DNA of 64,000 bases from Hymenobacter jeongseonensis (GTDB lineage Bacteria > Bacteroidota > Bacteroidia > Cytophagales > Hymenobacteraceae), in contig NZ_JADQDQ010000004.1 in NCBI RefSeq assembly GCF_015694725.1, forward strand, positions 1-64,000, in the 5' to 3' direction. Positions within the stretch are counted from its first letter, which is position 1. Each line of letters opens with the position of its first letter. The notes beneath the pieces were generated by a model, which was not told the origin of the DNA, made no database searches, and saw nothing but the letters and a program-made list of their open reading frames with translations. Below, one piece after another: positions 7,897 to 15,433 of this stretch. The position numbers and the translations under genes are program-made.

Positions 7897-7992
7897 TTAA
7901 ATGGCGTATGCCCTTGACGGAAACGACCGCGCCGGGGGAAAGAAAGGAGGCAATTTAGGCCCCTGCTCTGGTTTGTGCGACCTGCGCGGCCT

Positions 7993-8025
7993 GTTCACTT
8001 AAACGGTGCTTATAGTAAACATAGC
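7993..8025 (+). repeat. Array repeat copy H (diverged, array edge)
   Basis: Starts GTTCACTTAAACGGTGCTTA and continues TAGTAAACATAGC. The second half of the CGGTCCG core is lost. No further copy was seen downstream, so this is taken as the right edge. Confidence 0.6.
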
Positions 8026-8059
8026 TCACCACCAACGCCCAAAATACGACAACAAAAAA

Positions 8060-8083
8060 GCCCGACACGTTAACGTGTCGGGC
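8060..8083. terminator. Strong intrinsic terminator
   Basis: GCCCGACACG-TTAA-CGTGTCGGGC, a perfect 10 bp stem, preceded by AAAAAA and followed by TCTTT. It lies 24 bases past the stop of the minus-strand gene at 8107-8886. Confidence 0.85.
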
Positions 8084-8106
8084 TCTTTGATTTCTTAAGC
8101 CGAAGA

Positions 8107-8886
8107 TTAAGCTGCGGCCTTCTCGCCGTTCTCACGGTCGTCAATAGCATTGCGCAGCTTGGCGATGGCCTGCACGGCGCGCTCCTCGTCGAGGCGGTTG
8201 ATGTTGAGCAACATTTTGGTCTTCTCAGGGCGGGTAATCACCGGGTGGTTCAGCAAGCGGATGATTTCCTCTTTCTGCGAAGCCGTGGCGTATTGCACTG
8301 GAGCAGCTTGCTCGGCTGCCACAGCCGGCACCTCCGAAGGCACCACCTGCATGGCCGGCACGGCCTGAGCTACGGCCGCTGGTGCCGTTACCGCCTGCGT
8401 ATTGGTATTGTAGTCCATTTCTTCAGCAGGGGTGGGCTCGTAGCCAGCGGCGCGGATAATCCAGGCCAGGCAGTTGCGATACGCCTTGCCGATGGCCCGG
8501 GTCTGGGCCATGCTCATGATGGCAAACTCCTGGTAGAACTTCTTGCCGCTCTCCTTATTCGAGCACACGGCGAAGCCCGCGCCTACAGTCACCTGATGAC
8601 GGATGTCAAACAGCGTCACTTTGGCTTGGTATTTCATTTCCTCGGGGCTGCTCACGTTGATGACGTGCTCCACAATAGGCACAATGCCCAGGCGCGAACC
8701 AGCGTACTGCCAGCCTTCCACGTTCACGAACTCCTTGCCCTGCACGTTGGTGGTGAGCTTGTTGTCCTTGATGAACTTGGCGAGGTCCTTCGCCAGGTCC
8801 AGCGTTTCATCGGAGCGGCTGATGTCGTAGCTCTCGATTTTCACTTTTTTGGTAATGTCCTTGGTGGTTTTGGTGGCCTCGTTCAT
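8107..8886 (-). CDS. Possible Erf/Rad52-like DNA-annealing protein
   Basis: 259 residues from MNEATKTTKD; an upstream ATG (8958) would read through promoter-like AT-rich DNA. Residues 1-140 hold an alpha/beta domain ending in MSMAQTRAIGKAYRNCLAW, which resembles the TRAxGRAL-type signature of phage Erf/Rad52 single-strand annealing proteins. GYEPTPAEEM follows, then an Ala/Val/Pro-rich linker (about residues 155-200) and a C-terminal helical segment with SQKEEIIRLLNHP. That architecture (annealing core, linker, small C-domain) fits single-strand annealing or DNA-repair accessory proteins. No phage genes flank it. The function is inferred from a short motif. Confidence 0.55.
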   Translation of the reverse strand: MNEATKTTKDITKKVKIESYDISRSDETLDLAKDLAKFIKDNKLTTNVQGKEFVNVEGWQYAGSRLGIVPIVEHVINVSSPEEMKYQAKVTLFDIRHQVTVGAGFAVCSNKESGKKFYQEFAIMSMAQTRAIGKAYRNCLAWIIRAAGYEPTPAEEMDYNTNTQAVTAPAAVAQAVPAMQVVPSEVPAVAAEQAAPVQYATASQKEEIIRLLNHPVITRPEKTKMLLNINRLDEERAVQAIAKLRNAIDDRENGEKAAA

Positions 8887-9200
8887 GGCTGTGTTCTTTA
8901 GTAATGTGTCCAACTGATGTTCGTATGTATAACCTAAAGATAGAAAATAACGTGCCAAAAAAGCCAGAATTTTTAGTAAATTTTATTATTGTTAATCAGT
9001 GAGTTATCAGTAATAGTAAAAAATAGTAAAGCTAATGAGGTTGGGAATGATGATTGCTAGGCGCAAAACATTGACAGTGCTCAATTAGTGCCGTCATAAA
9101 TCAGGTAATTGCATCGGGCTTGACAATCACGCCTAAGCCCATAAATCATCCGTCCTACACATCCGTCGTCCGCCCAGCCATAGCAGCTATCCCGCGCCAT

Positions 9201-9283
9201 CTGTCATGCTGAGCCTGCGAAGCATCTTCTCACGTCTGAATCGTTCCGCGGTGAGAAGATGCTTCGCAGGCTCAGCATGACAG
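9201..9283. repeat. REP-like hairpin 1
   Basis: A perfect 33 bp inverted repeat. The left arm starts CTGTCATGCTGAGCCTGCGA and the right arm ends GCAGGCTCAGCATGACAG, with a 17-base loop. Fragments of the same arm follow to about 9320. Bases 8887-9200 have no gene and are AT-rich near the promoter of the 8107-8886 gene. Confidence 0.85.
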
Positions 9284-9398
9284 GCACCCCAGGATGCCAG
9301 ATGCCCCAGCATGACAGGCGCCCAGGACGCCAGGCTGCTCCACACCACAGCCGAATGCGGAACGATGAGCTGGCATTGCAATCATAGCCAAAAAGCAG

Positions 9399-9430
9399 AA
9401 AGCCGAAGCATCTCCTGATGCTTCGGCTTT
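9399..9430 (-). terminator. Terminator of lolD
   Basis: AAAGCCGAAGCAT-CTCCTG-ATGCTTCGGCTTT, a 13 bp stem that lies 54 bases past the lolD stop. Confidence 0.8.
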
Positions 9431-9483
9431 AATCAGTAATCTTTTGGATGCACTGCTGACGAAAAATCCGCAGTTGCCGGGGG

Positions 9484-10143
9484 CTAGCCGCCTTCTACAA
9501 TGTGGCCGTCGCGCATCACAATCTTGCGGTCGGCCATTTCGGCCAGTTGGTCGTTGTGCGTCACGATAACGAAGGTCTGGCCCAGCTCTTTGCGCAGCAG
9601 GAAGAAAATCTGGTGCAGCTCCTGGGCGTTTTTGGTGTCGAGGTTGCCGCTGGGCTCGTCGGCGAAGATGATTTCGGGCGAATTGATGAGGGCGCGGGCC
9701 ACGGACACGCGCTGCTGCTCGCCGCCGCTCATTTCGCTGGGCTTGTGGTCGGCGCGGAATTCCATGTTCAGCATGCCGAGGAGTTCGCGGGCTCGCACGC
9801 GCACTTCTTTTTCGGAGCGCCCGGCCAGGTAGGCGGGCAGGCACACGTTTTCGAGGGCCGTGAACTCGGGCAGTAGGTTGTGAAACTGGAAGATGAAGCC
9901 GATGTGACGGTTTCGGAACCGGGCCAAGTCGTTGCGCCCCAGAGAGCTGACGGATTCGCCATCAAATAACACCTCGCCCGAATCGGGGTTGTCCAGGGTG
10001 CCGAGGATGTGCAGCAGCGTGCTTTTTCCGGCGCCCGACGAGCCCACGATGCTAACGATTTCCGACTTTTCAATCGTTAAATCGATGCCCTTGAGCACGT
10101 TCAAGGAGTTGTAGCTCTTATGAATGTTGATAGCTTGCAGCAA
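9484..10143 (-). CDS. lolD: LolD-type ABC transporter ATP-binding protein
   Basis: 219 residues, full length for the LolD/MacB-type ATPases that power lipoprotein release or export with FtsX-like permeases. Walker A is GSSGAGKS (about residue 35), the Q-loop is [18 protein letters not shown], the ABC signature is [15 protein letters not shown], Walker B is IIFADEP followed by SGNLDT, and the switch His is in [21 protein letters not shown] is typical of LolD. No permease gene is adjacent, as is common when the lol permease is encoded elsewhere. The lipoprotein substrates could include the many lipoproteins of this region. Confidence 0.88.
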   Translation of the reverse strand: MLQAINIHKSYNSLNVLKGIDLTIEKSEIVSIVGSSGAGKSTLLHILGTLDNPDSGEVLFDGESVSSLGRNDLARFRNRHIGFIFQFHNLLPEFTALENVCLPAYLAGRSEKEVRVRARELLGMLNMEFRADHKPSEMSGGEQQRVSVARALINSPEIIFADEPSGNLDTKNAQELHQIFFLLRKELGQTFVIVTHNDQLAEMADRKIVMRDGHIVEGG

Positions 10144-10279
10144 CGGCGGGCAACGATAAGCGTGAATGATGCGGTAGTGGCAAAGCTACGCACAATCCGG
10201 GCGGAGCAAAGCCGGACGGTATACGCCTTACAAACCGCCCGACGTAAAACACATTTTGCCAGTGACTGAAATTTTCCTC

Positions 10280-11446
10280 ATGCCTCAACCTTTGTTTTCG
10301 TGGCGTCGCGGGTGGCCGCTGGTTTTGCTGGGTTTGGTGTCGCTGCTGGCGTTCTGGGGGCTTTCCTACTCGCAAGAGCAACGTCGTGAACCCAACCTCA
10401 CACCCCAAGAAACAACTGCCGGATTGCCTCTGGCTCCAAATGACTTTCAGAAAAGAAACCCCACAGCATTCGATAGCACCCGGCTGCGCGGCGTGAGCTG
10501 GGTGGGCGGTGACTCGGCTACCGCCGCCGAAATGGAACCGTTGCGCAAAGCCCACGTCACGTGGATAGCCCAAATGCCCTTTGGCTGGCAGGCGGGCGCG
10601 GCCGAGCCGCTTATTCGGGTGCGCACCGAGCGGCGCCCCAGCCGCGGCGGCTATTGGGGCGAAAGCGACGCTGGCCTGCTGCACACCGCGCAACTGGCCC
10701 ACCAGCACGGCATCCGTACGCTTCTGAAACCACACCTGTGGGTGCGCGGCAATGGCACCTGGCCCGGCGACATCAACATGACCAGCGAGAAAGATTGGGA
10801 TACGTGGTTTGCCAGCTATGCCAGCTACATACTGCACTACGCCGAGGTGGCGGAGAAAGGGCATTTCGACGGCCTTTGCATTGGCACTGAGCTGCTGCAC
10901 GCCACCGAGCCGGCGCACGACAAAGCCTGGCGCCGCCTCATCCGGCAGATTCGGCGGGTGTACCACGGCCCGCTCACCTACGCCGCCAACTGGAGCGGCG
11001 AATACCAGCAAGTCACATTTTGGGACGCGCTGGACTACGTGGGCATCCAAGCCTATTTCCCCTTGAGCACCACTAACGCCCCTTCCCTGGAGGCCCTCAT
11101 GCTCGGCTGGCAGCCGCATTTGCGTGAACTCGCATTGTGGCAGAAAAAAATCAAAAAGCCCATCGTATTCACCGAAGTAGGCTACAAAACCACCCCCGAT
11201 GCGGCTATTCGGCCGTGGGAGTGGCCGGAGCGCACGGCCACCGTTGCCACGCCCGACGAAACCACCCAGGCCCGCTGCTACGAGGCCCTGTTCCGAGCCT
11301 GTTGGGGCTTGCCGTGGCTAAAAGGCATGTTTATCTGGAAGTGGTACCCCGGCTTGGCACCCGATGGACCCGGCCGCCGGCACGCCGATTTTACGCCCCA
11401 GCACAAACCAGCCGAAGCGGTATTGGCGCGGTGGTATGGGCAATGA
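10280..11446 (+). CDS. GH113-like glycoside hydrolase, membrane-anchored or secreted
   Basis: 388 residues from MPQPLFSWRRG; the ATG at 10256 adds an implausible segment. An N-terminal hydrophobic segment (WPLVLLGLVSLLAFWGL) acts as signal or anchor. The TIM-barrel domain includes LRGVSWVGG, LLKPHLWVRGNGTWPG, FDGLCIGTELL (probable acid/base Glu), YVGIQAYFPLS and PIVFTEVGYK (probable nucleophile Glu), the pattern of GH113 beta-mannosidase-type enzymes of clan GH-A. The substrate is inferred to be a beta-mannan or similar glycan. It diverges from lolD. Confidence 0.75.
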   Translation: MPQPLFSWRRGWPLVLLGLVSLLAFWGLSYSQEQRREPNLTPQETTAGLPLAPNDFQKRNPTAFDSTRLRGVSWVGGDSATAAEMEPLRKAHVTWIAQMPFGWQAGAAEPLIRVRTERRPSRGGYWGESDAGLLHTAQLAHQHGIRTLLKPHLWVRGNGTWPGDINMTSEKDWDTWFASYASYILHYAEVAEKGHFDGLCIGTELLHATEPAHDKAWRRLIRQIRRVYHGPLTYAANWSGEYQQVTFWDALDYVGIQAYFPLSTTNAPSLEALMLGWQPHLRELALWQKKIKKPIVFTEVGYKTTPDAAIRPWEWPERTATVATPDETTQARCYEALFRACWGLPWLKGMFIWKWYPGLAPDGPGRRHADFTPQHKPAEAVLARWYGQ

Positions 11447-11516
11447 CGGGCTAAGCCGTACTTTCGTGCCACCAACCGAAGGTAAGCGTAGCTAAACCCA
11501 CCCCTTTACCAACCTT

Positions 11517-12713
11517 ATGAACATTCACGAATACCAGGGTAAGGAAATCCTGAAAAAATACGGTGTCCGTATCCAAGAAGGCATTGTGGCCGATACGCCC
11601 GAGGAAGCCGTGGCCGCCGCCGAAAAACTGACTGCTGAAACCGGCACCAGCTGGTACGTTATCAAGGCGCAAATCCACGCCGGCGGACGGGGCAAAGGGG
11701 GCGGGGTGAAGCTCGCCAAAGGCATTGACAAGGTGAAGGACATTGCCACCGACATCATTGGCATGCAGCTCATTACCAAGCAAACCGGCCCCGAAGGCCG
11801 CAAAGTGCACAAGGTATTGGTAGCTCAGGACGTGTACTACCCCGGCGTTTCGGAGCCGAAGGAATACTACATGAGCGTGCTGCTGGACCGCGCCACCGGC
11901 AAAAACGTCATCATCTACACCACCGAAGGCGGCATGGACATTGAGGAGGTAGCCGAGGCGCATCCCGAGAAAATCCACCGCGAGCACATCGACCCCGCCG
12001 TGGGCTTGCAGGGCTTCCAGGCCCGCAAAATTGCCTTCAACCTCGGCCTCGAGGGCGACGCGCAAAAGGAAATGGTGAAGTTCGTGACGGCCCTGTACAA
12101 AGCCTACGACGAAACCGACAGCGCCATGTTCGAAATCAACCCCGTGTTGAAAACCTCGGACAACAAGATTTTGGCCGTTGACGCCAAGGTGACGCTGGAC
12201 GAAAACGCCCTCTACCGCCACAAGGATTTCGTGGCCCTGCGCGACTTCAACGAGGAAGACCCCTTGGAAGTAGAAGCCAGCCAGAACAACCTGAACTACG
12301 TGAAGCTCGACGGCAACGTGGGCTGCATGGTGAACGGCGCCGGCCTGGCCATGGCCACCATGGACATCATCAAGCTGAGCGGCGGCGAGCCGGCCAACTT
12401 CCTCGACGTAGGGGGTGGAGCCAACGCCCAGACCGTAGAAGCCGGCTTCCGCATCATCCTGAAGGACCCGAACGTGAAGGCCATTCTCATCAACATTTTC
12501 GGCGGCATCGTGCGTTGCGACCGGGTTGCGAATGGCGTAGTTGAGGCTTACAAAGCCATCGGCGACATCCGCGTGCCCATCATCGTGCGCCTGCAAGGCA
12601 CCAACGCCGAAGAAGGCGCCCGCATCATCGACGAAAGCGGCCTGAAAGTATCCTCGGCCGTGTTGCTGAAGGATGCCGCCGCCCGCGTGAAAGAAGTGCT
12701 GGCTACGGCTTAA
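11517..12713 (+). CDS. sucC: Succinate-CoA ligase (ADP-forming) beta subunit
   Basis: 398 residues, close to the normal length of about 388-400. It is the beta subunit of the TCA-cycle enzyme making succinate and ATP from succinyl-CoA. It starts [17 protein letters not shown], the family opening, has an ATP-grasp domain ([20 protein letters not shown]) and the CoA-ligase domain with [17 protein letters not shown] and [16 protein letters not shown]. The alpha subunit sucD is not adjacent, so the subunits are split in this genome. Confidence 0.97.
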   Translation: MNIHEYQGKEILKKYGVRIQEGIVADTPEEAVAAAEKLTAETGTSWYVIKAQIHAGGRGKGGGVKLAKGIDKVKDIATDIIGMQLITKQTGPEGRKVHKVLVAQDVYYPGVSEPKEYYMSVLLDRATGKNVIIYTTEGGMDIEEVAEAHPEKIHREHIDPAVGLQGFQARKIAFNLGLEGDAQKEMVKFVTALYKAYDETDSAMFEINPVLKTSDNKILAVDAKVTLDENALYRHKDFVALRDFNEEDPLEVEASQNNLNYVKLDGNVGCMVNGAGLAMATMDIIKLSGGEPANFLDVGGGANAQTVEAGFRIILKDPNVKAILINIFGGIVRCDRVANGVVEAYKAIGDIRVPIIVRLQGTNAEEGARIIDESGLKVSSAVLLKDAAARVKEVLATA

Positions 12714-12731
12714 TTGCTCGTTAATAGTTGT

Positions 12732-12768
12732 AAAAAAGGCCCGCCTGATTATCAGGCGGGCCTTTTTT
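12732..12768. terminator. Terminator of sucC
   Basis: AAAAAAGGCCCGCCTGAT-TATCAGGCGGGCCTTTTTT forms a long hairpin with flanking A and T runs, 18 bases after the sucC stop. It is a bidirectional terminator that also serves the Ohr gene. Confidence 0.93.
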
Positions 12769-12818
12769 GTTAGCGGGGCTGTTAGCGGGACTGTTAGCTG
12801 CTGGGGAGCAAATCCAAC

Positions 12819-13289
12819 CTATTTGTGCTCGGCAACGCCAATGTTTTCTTCGGCCTCTACCGGTACGGGCTTGCCCATCACGCGCAGCTCGACTTCCATG
12901 TTGCCGCGGGTGCCCACCGAATAAGGGCATATTTTGTGGGCCTGGCGCACCATATCAATGGTTTTGGCCTCGTCGAACTTCTTCAGGTCGACGTCGAGGA
13001 TGGCACTCAGCCCGTAGCCTTCGCCTTCCTGAAACAAGGTAACGGAGCACTTTACCGAGCTTTCGTTATCGAGCCGGTCGCCAGCCTTTTGGGCAATGAC
13101 GAGCAGGGCCTGCTGGAAGCACGAGGCATATCCGGCGGCAAATAGCTCTTCGGGATTGGTAGCGCCTTTCTTGCCGCCCAGCCCTTCGGGAACCGACATA
13201 TCCAGGTCGATGATGCCCGTGGCCGAGCGAACGTGGCCACTGCGGCCACCAACGGCCGAGGCGTCGGCCGTGTACAGATTCTTTTTCAT
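12819..13289 (-). CDS. ohr: Organic hydroperoxide resistance protein (Ohr/OsmC family)
   Basis: 156 residues. The Ohr layout is clear: an N-terminal beta-sheet half, GTNPEELFAAGYASCFQQAL with the first redox Cys, and AHKICPYSVGTRGN with the second Cys. The two cysteines reduce organic hydroperoxides via a lipoyl or thiol partner. GGKKGATNPEELFAAGYA is the strongest signature. It diverges from the tRNA-Arg promoter. Confidence 0.9.
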   Translation of the reverse strand: MKKNLYTADASAVGGRSGHVRSATGIIDLDMSVPEGLGGKKGATNPEELFAAGYASCFQQALLVIAQKAGDRLDNESSVKCSVTLFQEGEGYGLSAILDVDLKKFDEAKTIDMVRQAHKICPYSVGTRGNMEVELRVMGKPVPVEAEENIGVAEHK

Positions 13290-13404
13290 AAAAAGGACGT
13301 GGGAATTAGATGGTTTTACCTCAAAAGCACTGTTGGCTTAACTGCTTTCGGGCCGGTTGGGTTGTGCGCGCGGCAGCGAAAAGCGGAGGAATTGTGCCAC
13401 GGAT

Positions 13405-13435
13405 TTGGTCCGCCTCGCTTTTGAGGCTACTTTTG
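13405..13435 (+). promoter_or_regulatory. Bacteroidota sigma promoter of tRNA-Arg
   Basis: TTG at 13405-13407, 20 bases, then TACTTTTG at 13428-13435 match the TTG-N19/20-TAnnTTTG consensus of Bacteroidota housekeeping promoters exactly. Transcription would start about 6-8 bases later, 12 bases before the tRNA. Confidence 0.8.
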
Positions 13436-13452
13436 CACTCCTATCCAGACCC

Positions 13453-13524
13453 GGCCGCGTCGTACAACGGATAGTATGAGAGTTTCCGAAGCTCTTGATT
13501 TAGGTTCGATTCCTAACGCGGCCA
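13453..13524 (+). tRNA. tRNA-Arg (anticodon CCG)
   Basis: A 72-nt cloverleaf. The acceptor GGCCGCG pairs with CGCGGCC, the discriminator is A, the D-arm pairs GTAC/GTAT, the anticodon stem is AGAGT/GCTCT around TTCCGAA (anticodon CCG, codon CGG), and the T-arm is TTAGG-TTCGATT-CCTAA. CCA is not encoded. It has its own promoter and terminator. Confidence 0.93.
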
Positions 13525-13526
13525 CT

Positions 13527-13563
13527 AAAAAATCCCCTCTGATTATTTCAGAGGGGATTTTTA
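13527..13563 (+). terminator. Terminator of tRNA-Arg
   Basis: AAAAAATCCCCTCTGA-TTAT-TTCAGAGGGGATTTTTA, a 10-plus bp stem directly after the tRNA. Confidence 0.9.
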
Positions 13564-13619
13564 TTTGTCAGGGTACATGGCTAGTGCCTTGACCTCGCGA
13601 AACACAGCAACTTTACAAA

Positions 13620-13826
13620 ATGGAATTCCAGAAAAAGAAATACACGTTCCGCGGCATGGACGGCTTTGCGGGCTTCCGCCACGGGCAGGAATACGAGCTG
13701 GACCTGGCCATGTCCGAGGCCACGGACGAACAGCCCGCCGAGGTCGTTGTCATCAACCCCGTATCGCAGCTCTATAGCTATTTCAGCAAGCAGGCGTTCA
13801 CGGAAACCTGGAAAAAAGAGAAGTAG
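13620..13826 (+). CDS. Small hypothetical protein
   Basis: 68 residues, no signal peptide. MEFQKKKYTFRGMDGFAGFR starts it; GQEYELDLAM and AEVVVINPVSQLYSYFSKQAF follow, with a Lys-rich end. An alternating hydrophobic pattern suggests a small beta-barrel or SH3-like fold, unassigned. Downstream lie REP-like element 2 and about 100 bases without a gene. Confidence 0.65.
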   Translation: MEFQKKKYTFRGMDGFAGFRHGQEYELDLAMSEATDEQPAEVVVINPVSQLYSYFSKQAFTETWKKEK

Positions 13827-13888
13827 CGCGCTTTGCAGGCCGCCTGACTATCCATAAGTGTAAGAGCCTATCCGAAAAACAATTTGAC

Positions 13889-13979
13889 CGTCCTGCTGAG
13901 CGCAGTCGAAGCATCTCTCCCGCTTCGTAAGAACCGTTCAACAAAGCGGGAGAGATGCTTCGACAAGCTCAGCATGACC
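13889..13979. repeat. REP-like hairpin 2
   Basis: The left arm TGCTGAGCGCAGTCGAAGCA differs from the right arm ATGCTTCGACAAGCTCAGCA at several sites, so the arms are imperfect. The inner arms CTCTCCCGCTT/AAGCGGGAGAG are exact. Same family as the hairpin at 9201. Confidence 0.8.
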
Positions 13980-14035
13980 TATCAAATTTCTAAACATTCG
14001 GTATGGGGATGGGCAAACCCGTTTGGGTAGCGGTG

Positions 14036-14527
14036 CTATTTCTTATTGCCCGCCACGGCTTGAAAGCGGGCAAGCGGCGGCCCCAGGGTATCGGCCGAGT
14101 ACAAACTGAGGGCATTGCCGCTAATGCGGTAGTGCTGCACCTTGTTGAGGGCCTGGAGGAAGTTGCCTTCGGCGGCGAGGTCTGGGCAGGCACTGCGGGT
14201 GGTGGCCAGCGGACCCAGGCGGAGCTGGCCCACGGCGGGCGCCGTATACGGGCCCGAAAACCGGTTGCAACCGGCGCGGCCCTCCACGCGGGCCCGGTCT
14301 TCGTCCAGTAGCAAATACGGCGTTTGCTCCATGGCAGGAGCGGCCTGGCCGTCTAGCTCGCGTAGCTCCCACCGCACGTCGCGTAGGGGCGACGCCGTCG
14401 GGGCGGTGTTGTCAACGGCCGCAACTACAGGGCCGCCGGTGGGGCGTTCGGCGATGTCGTAGCTGCACGCGGCGGGCACCAGCAGGAGCAGGGCAGCTAT
14501 CGAACGAAGGGAGTAAGGAAACGGCAT
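14036..14527 (-). CDS. META-domain lipoprotein (HslJ-like)
   Basis: 163 residues. An N-terminal signal with the lipobox PAAC gives a lipoprotein. The META domain follows: VRWELRELDGQAAPAM, YLLLDEDRARVEGRAGCNRFSG with the conserved GCNRFSG, and LGPLATTRSACP. META/HslJ proteins are linked to heat-shock or motility-related stress in other bacteria; the molecular activity is unknown. Genes on both sides are convergent or separate, so it stands alone. Confidence 0.85.
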   Translation of the reverse strand: MPFPYSLRSIAALLLLVPAACSYDIAERPTGGPVVAAVDNTAPTASPLRDVRWELRELDGQAAPAMEQTPYLLLDEDRARVEGRAGCNRFSGPYTAPAVGQLRLGPLATTRSACPDLAAEGNFLQALNKVQHYRISGNALSLYSADTLGPPLARFQAVAGNKK

Positions 14528-14630
14528 GGCAGTGAGCAGTAAGGTGGTTTTCTGACTCGTTTACGCAGCCAAACGGGTTTGGTAACGGCAGGACGGATGA
14601 CAACTTTCCCGCCCCTACGCCTTCCGCACG

Positions 14631-15407
14631 CTACTCGGCGAGCAAGCCAGTGTCATCCTTCAGCCCAACCCCCGAGAGTTGGCGGCGCAGGGCTTGCTGA
14701 ATTAGAAAAAGCAGCTTGCCGGCCGCCAGGTGATAAGGCAGGCCTTCGGGCCGAATGTTGGAAACGCAGTTGCGGGCCTCGTCGGTGAGGCCGGGGCGCG
14801 GGCCGTAGGTGAAGTAGGCGCCTAGGCTGTGGGGCGCACTGAGCCCCGGCCGCTCCCCGATGAGCAGGAGCGTAAGCCGTGCCCCGAGCCGCTGGCCGAT
14901 GGCGTCGCCGAGGGCCACGCGGGCTTGCTCGGCCAGCGTAATCGGGGCCAAGCGAAAGCCCGCTTGATGCAACTGGGGCACCAGTAGCTGCAGCAGGGGC
15001 AGGGCGTGCTCGTTGATGGCCGTGGCCGATAATCCATCGGCTAGAATGATGGCGACGTCCGTTTCTTGCTCGGCCAAGCCTGCCAGCAAGGTTTCGGATT
15101 CCTCGTCCAGCTGCCGGCCCCAGTCCGGCCGCTGCAAATACTCCTGGCGGTTCCGGGCCCGGCTGCGCACTTGCAGCACGGGCAACTGAAGCTTTTCCAG
15201 CTCAGCCAGCAGCTCTTGGGTTGCCAGCGTCGAGTATACTGCATCGCGGGCGTGAGCATGCGCCAGCTTAAACGCCAACGCCTCCCGCAGCGGCACGCTG
15301 GTGCCGGTGCGGCCCAGGGCAATGCGGGCAGCCGTAAAGGCTTTCAGCGACTCCCAGGGGTCGGGTGCTGGTGCGGCGGCAGGCAGTGGATTGGGCAAGT
15401 CGGTCAT
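14631..15407 (-). CDS. eutC: Ethanolamine ammonia-lyase small subunit
   Basis: 258 residues from MTDLPNPL (the longer frame overlaps eutB and is rejected). EutC forms the adenosylcobalamin-dependent lyase with EutB, turning ethanolamine into acetaldehyde and ammonia. Key stretches are LKAFTAARIALGRTGTS, AHAHARDAVYSTL, DVAIILADGLSATAINEHA, LLIGERPGLSAPHSLGAYFT and EARNCVSNIRPEGLPY, all typical. It lies 26 bases downstream of eutB, so the two are an operon. No microcompartment or activase genes are adjacent. Confidence 0.94.
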   Translation of the reverse strand: MTDLPNPLPAAAPAPDPWESLKAFTAARIALGRTGTSVPLREALAFKLAHAHARDAVYSTLATQELLAELEKLQLPVLQVRSRARNRQEYLQRPDWGRQLDEESETLLAGLAEQETDVAIILADGLSATAINEHALPLLQLLVPQLHQAGFRLAPITLAEQARVALGDAIGQRLGARLTLLLIGERPGLSAPHSLGAYFTYGPRPGLTDEARNCVSNIRPEGLPYHLAAGKLLFLIQQALRRQLSGVGLKDDTGLLAE

Positions 15408-15433
15408 GAGCAATACGCGGTAGTTTGGTTCGG

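Noticed and set aside
62..8025. Canonical integron with attC sites
   Set aside because: The repeats are directional and gene-separating, but do not begin RYYYAAC and end GTTRRRY, are shorter than typical attC, and no integrase is in the window.
8107..8886. Prophage remnant
   Set aside because: Only one annealase-like gene; no integrase, capsid, terminase or tail genes nearby.
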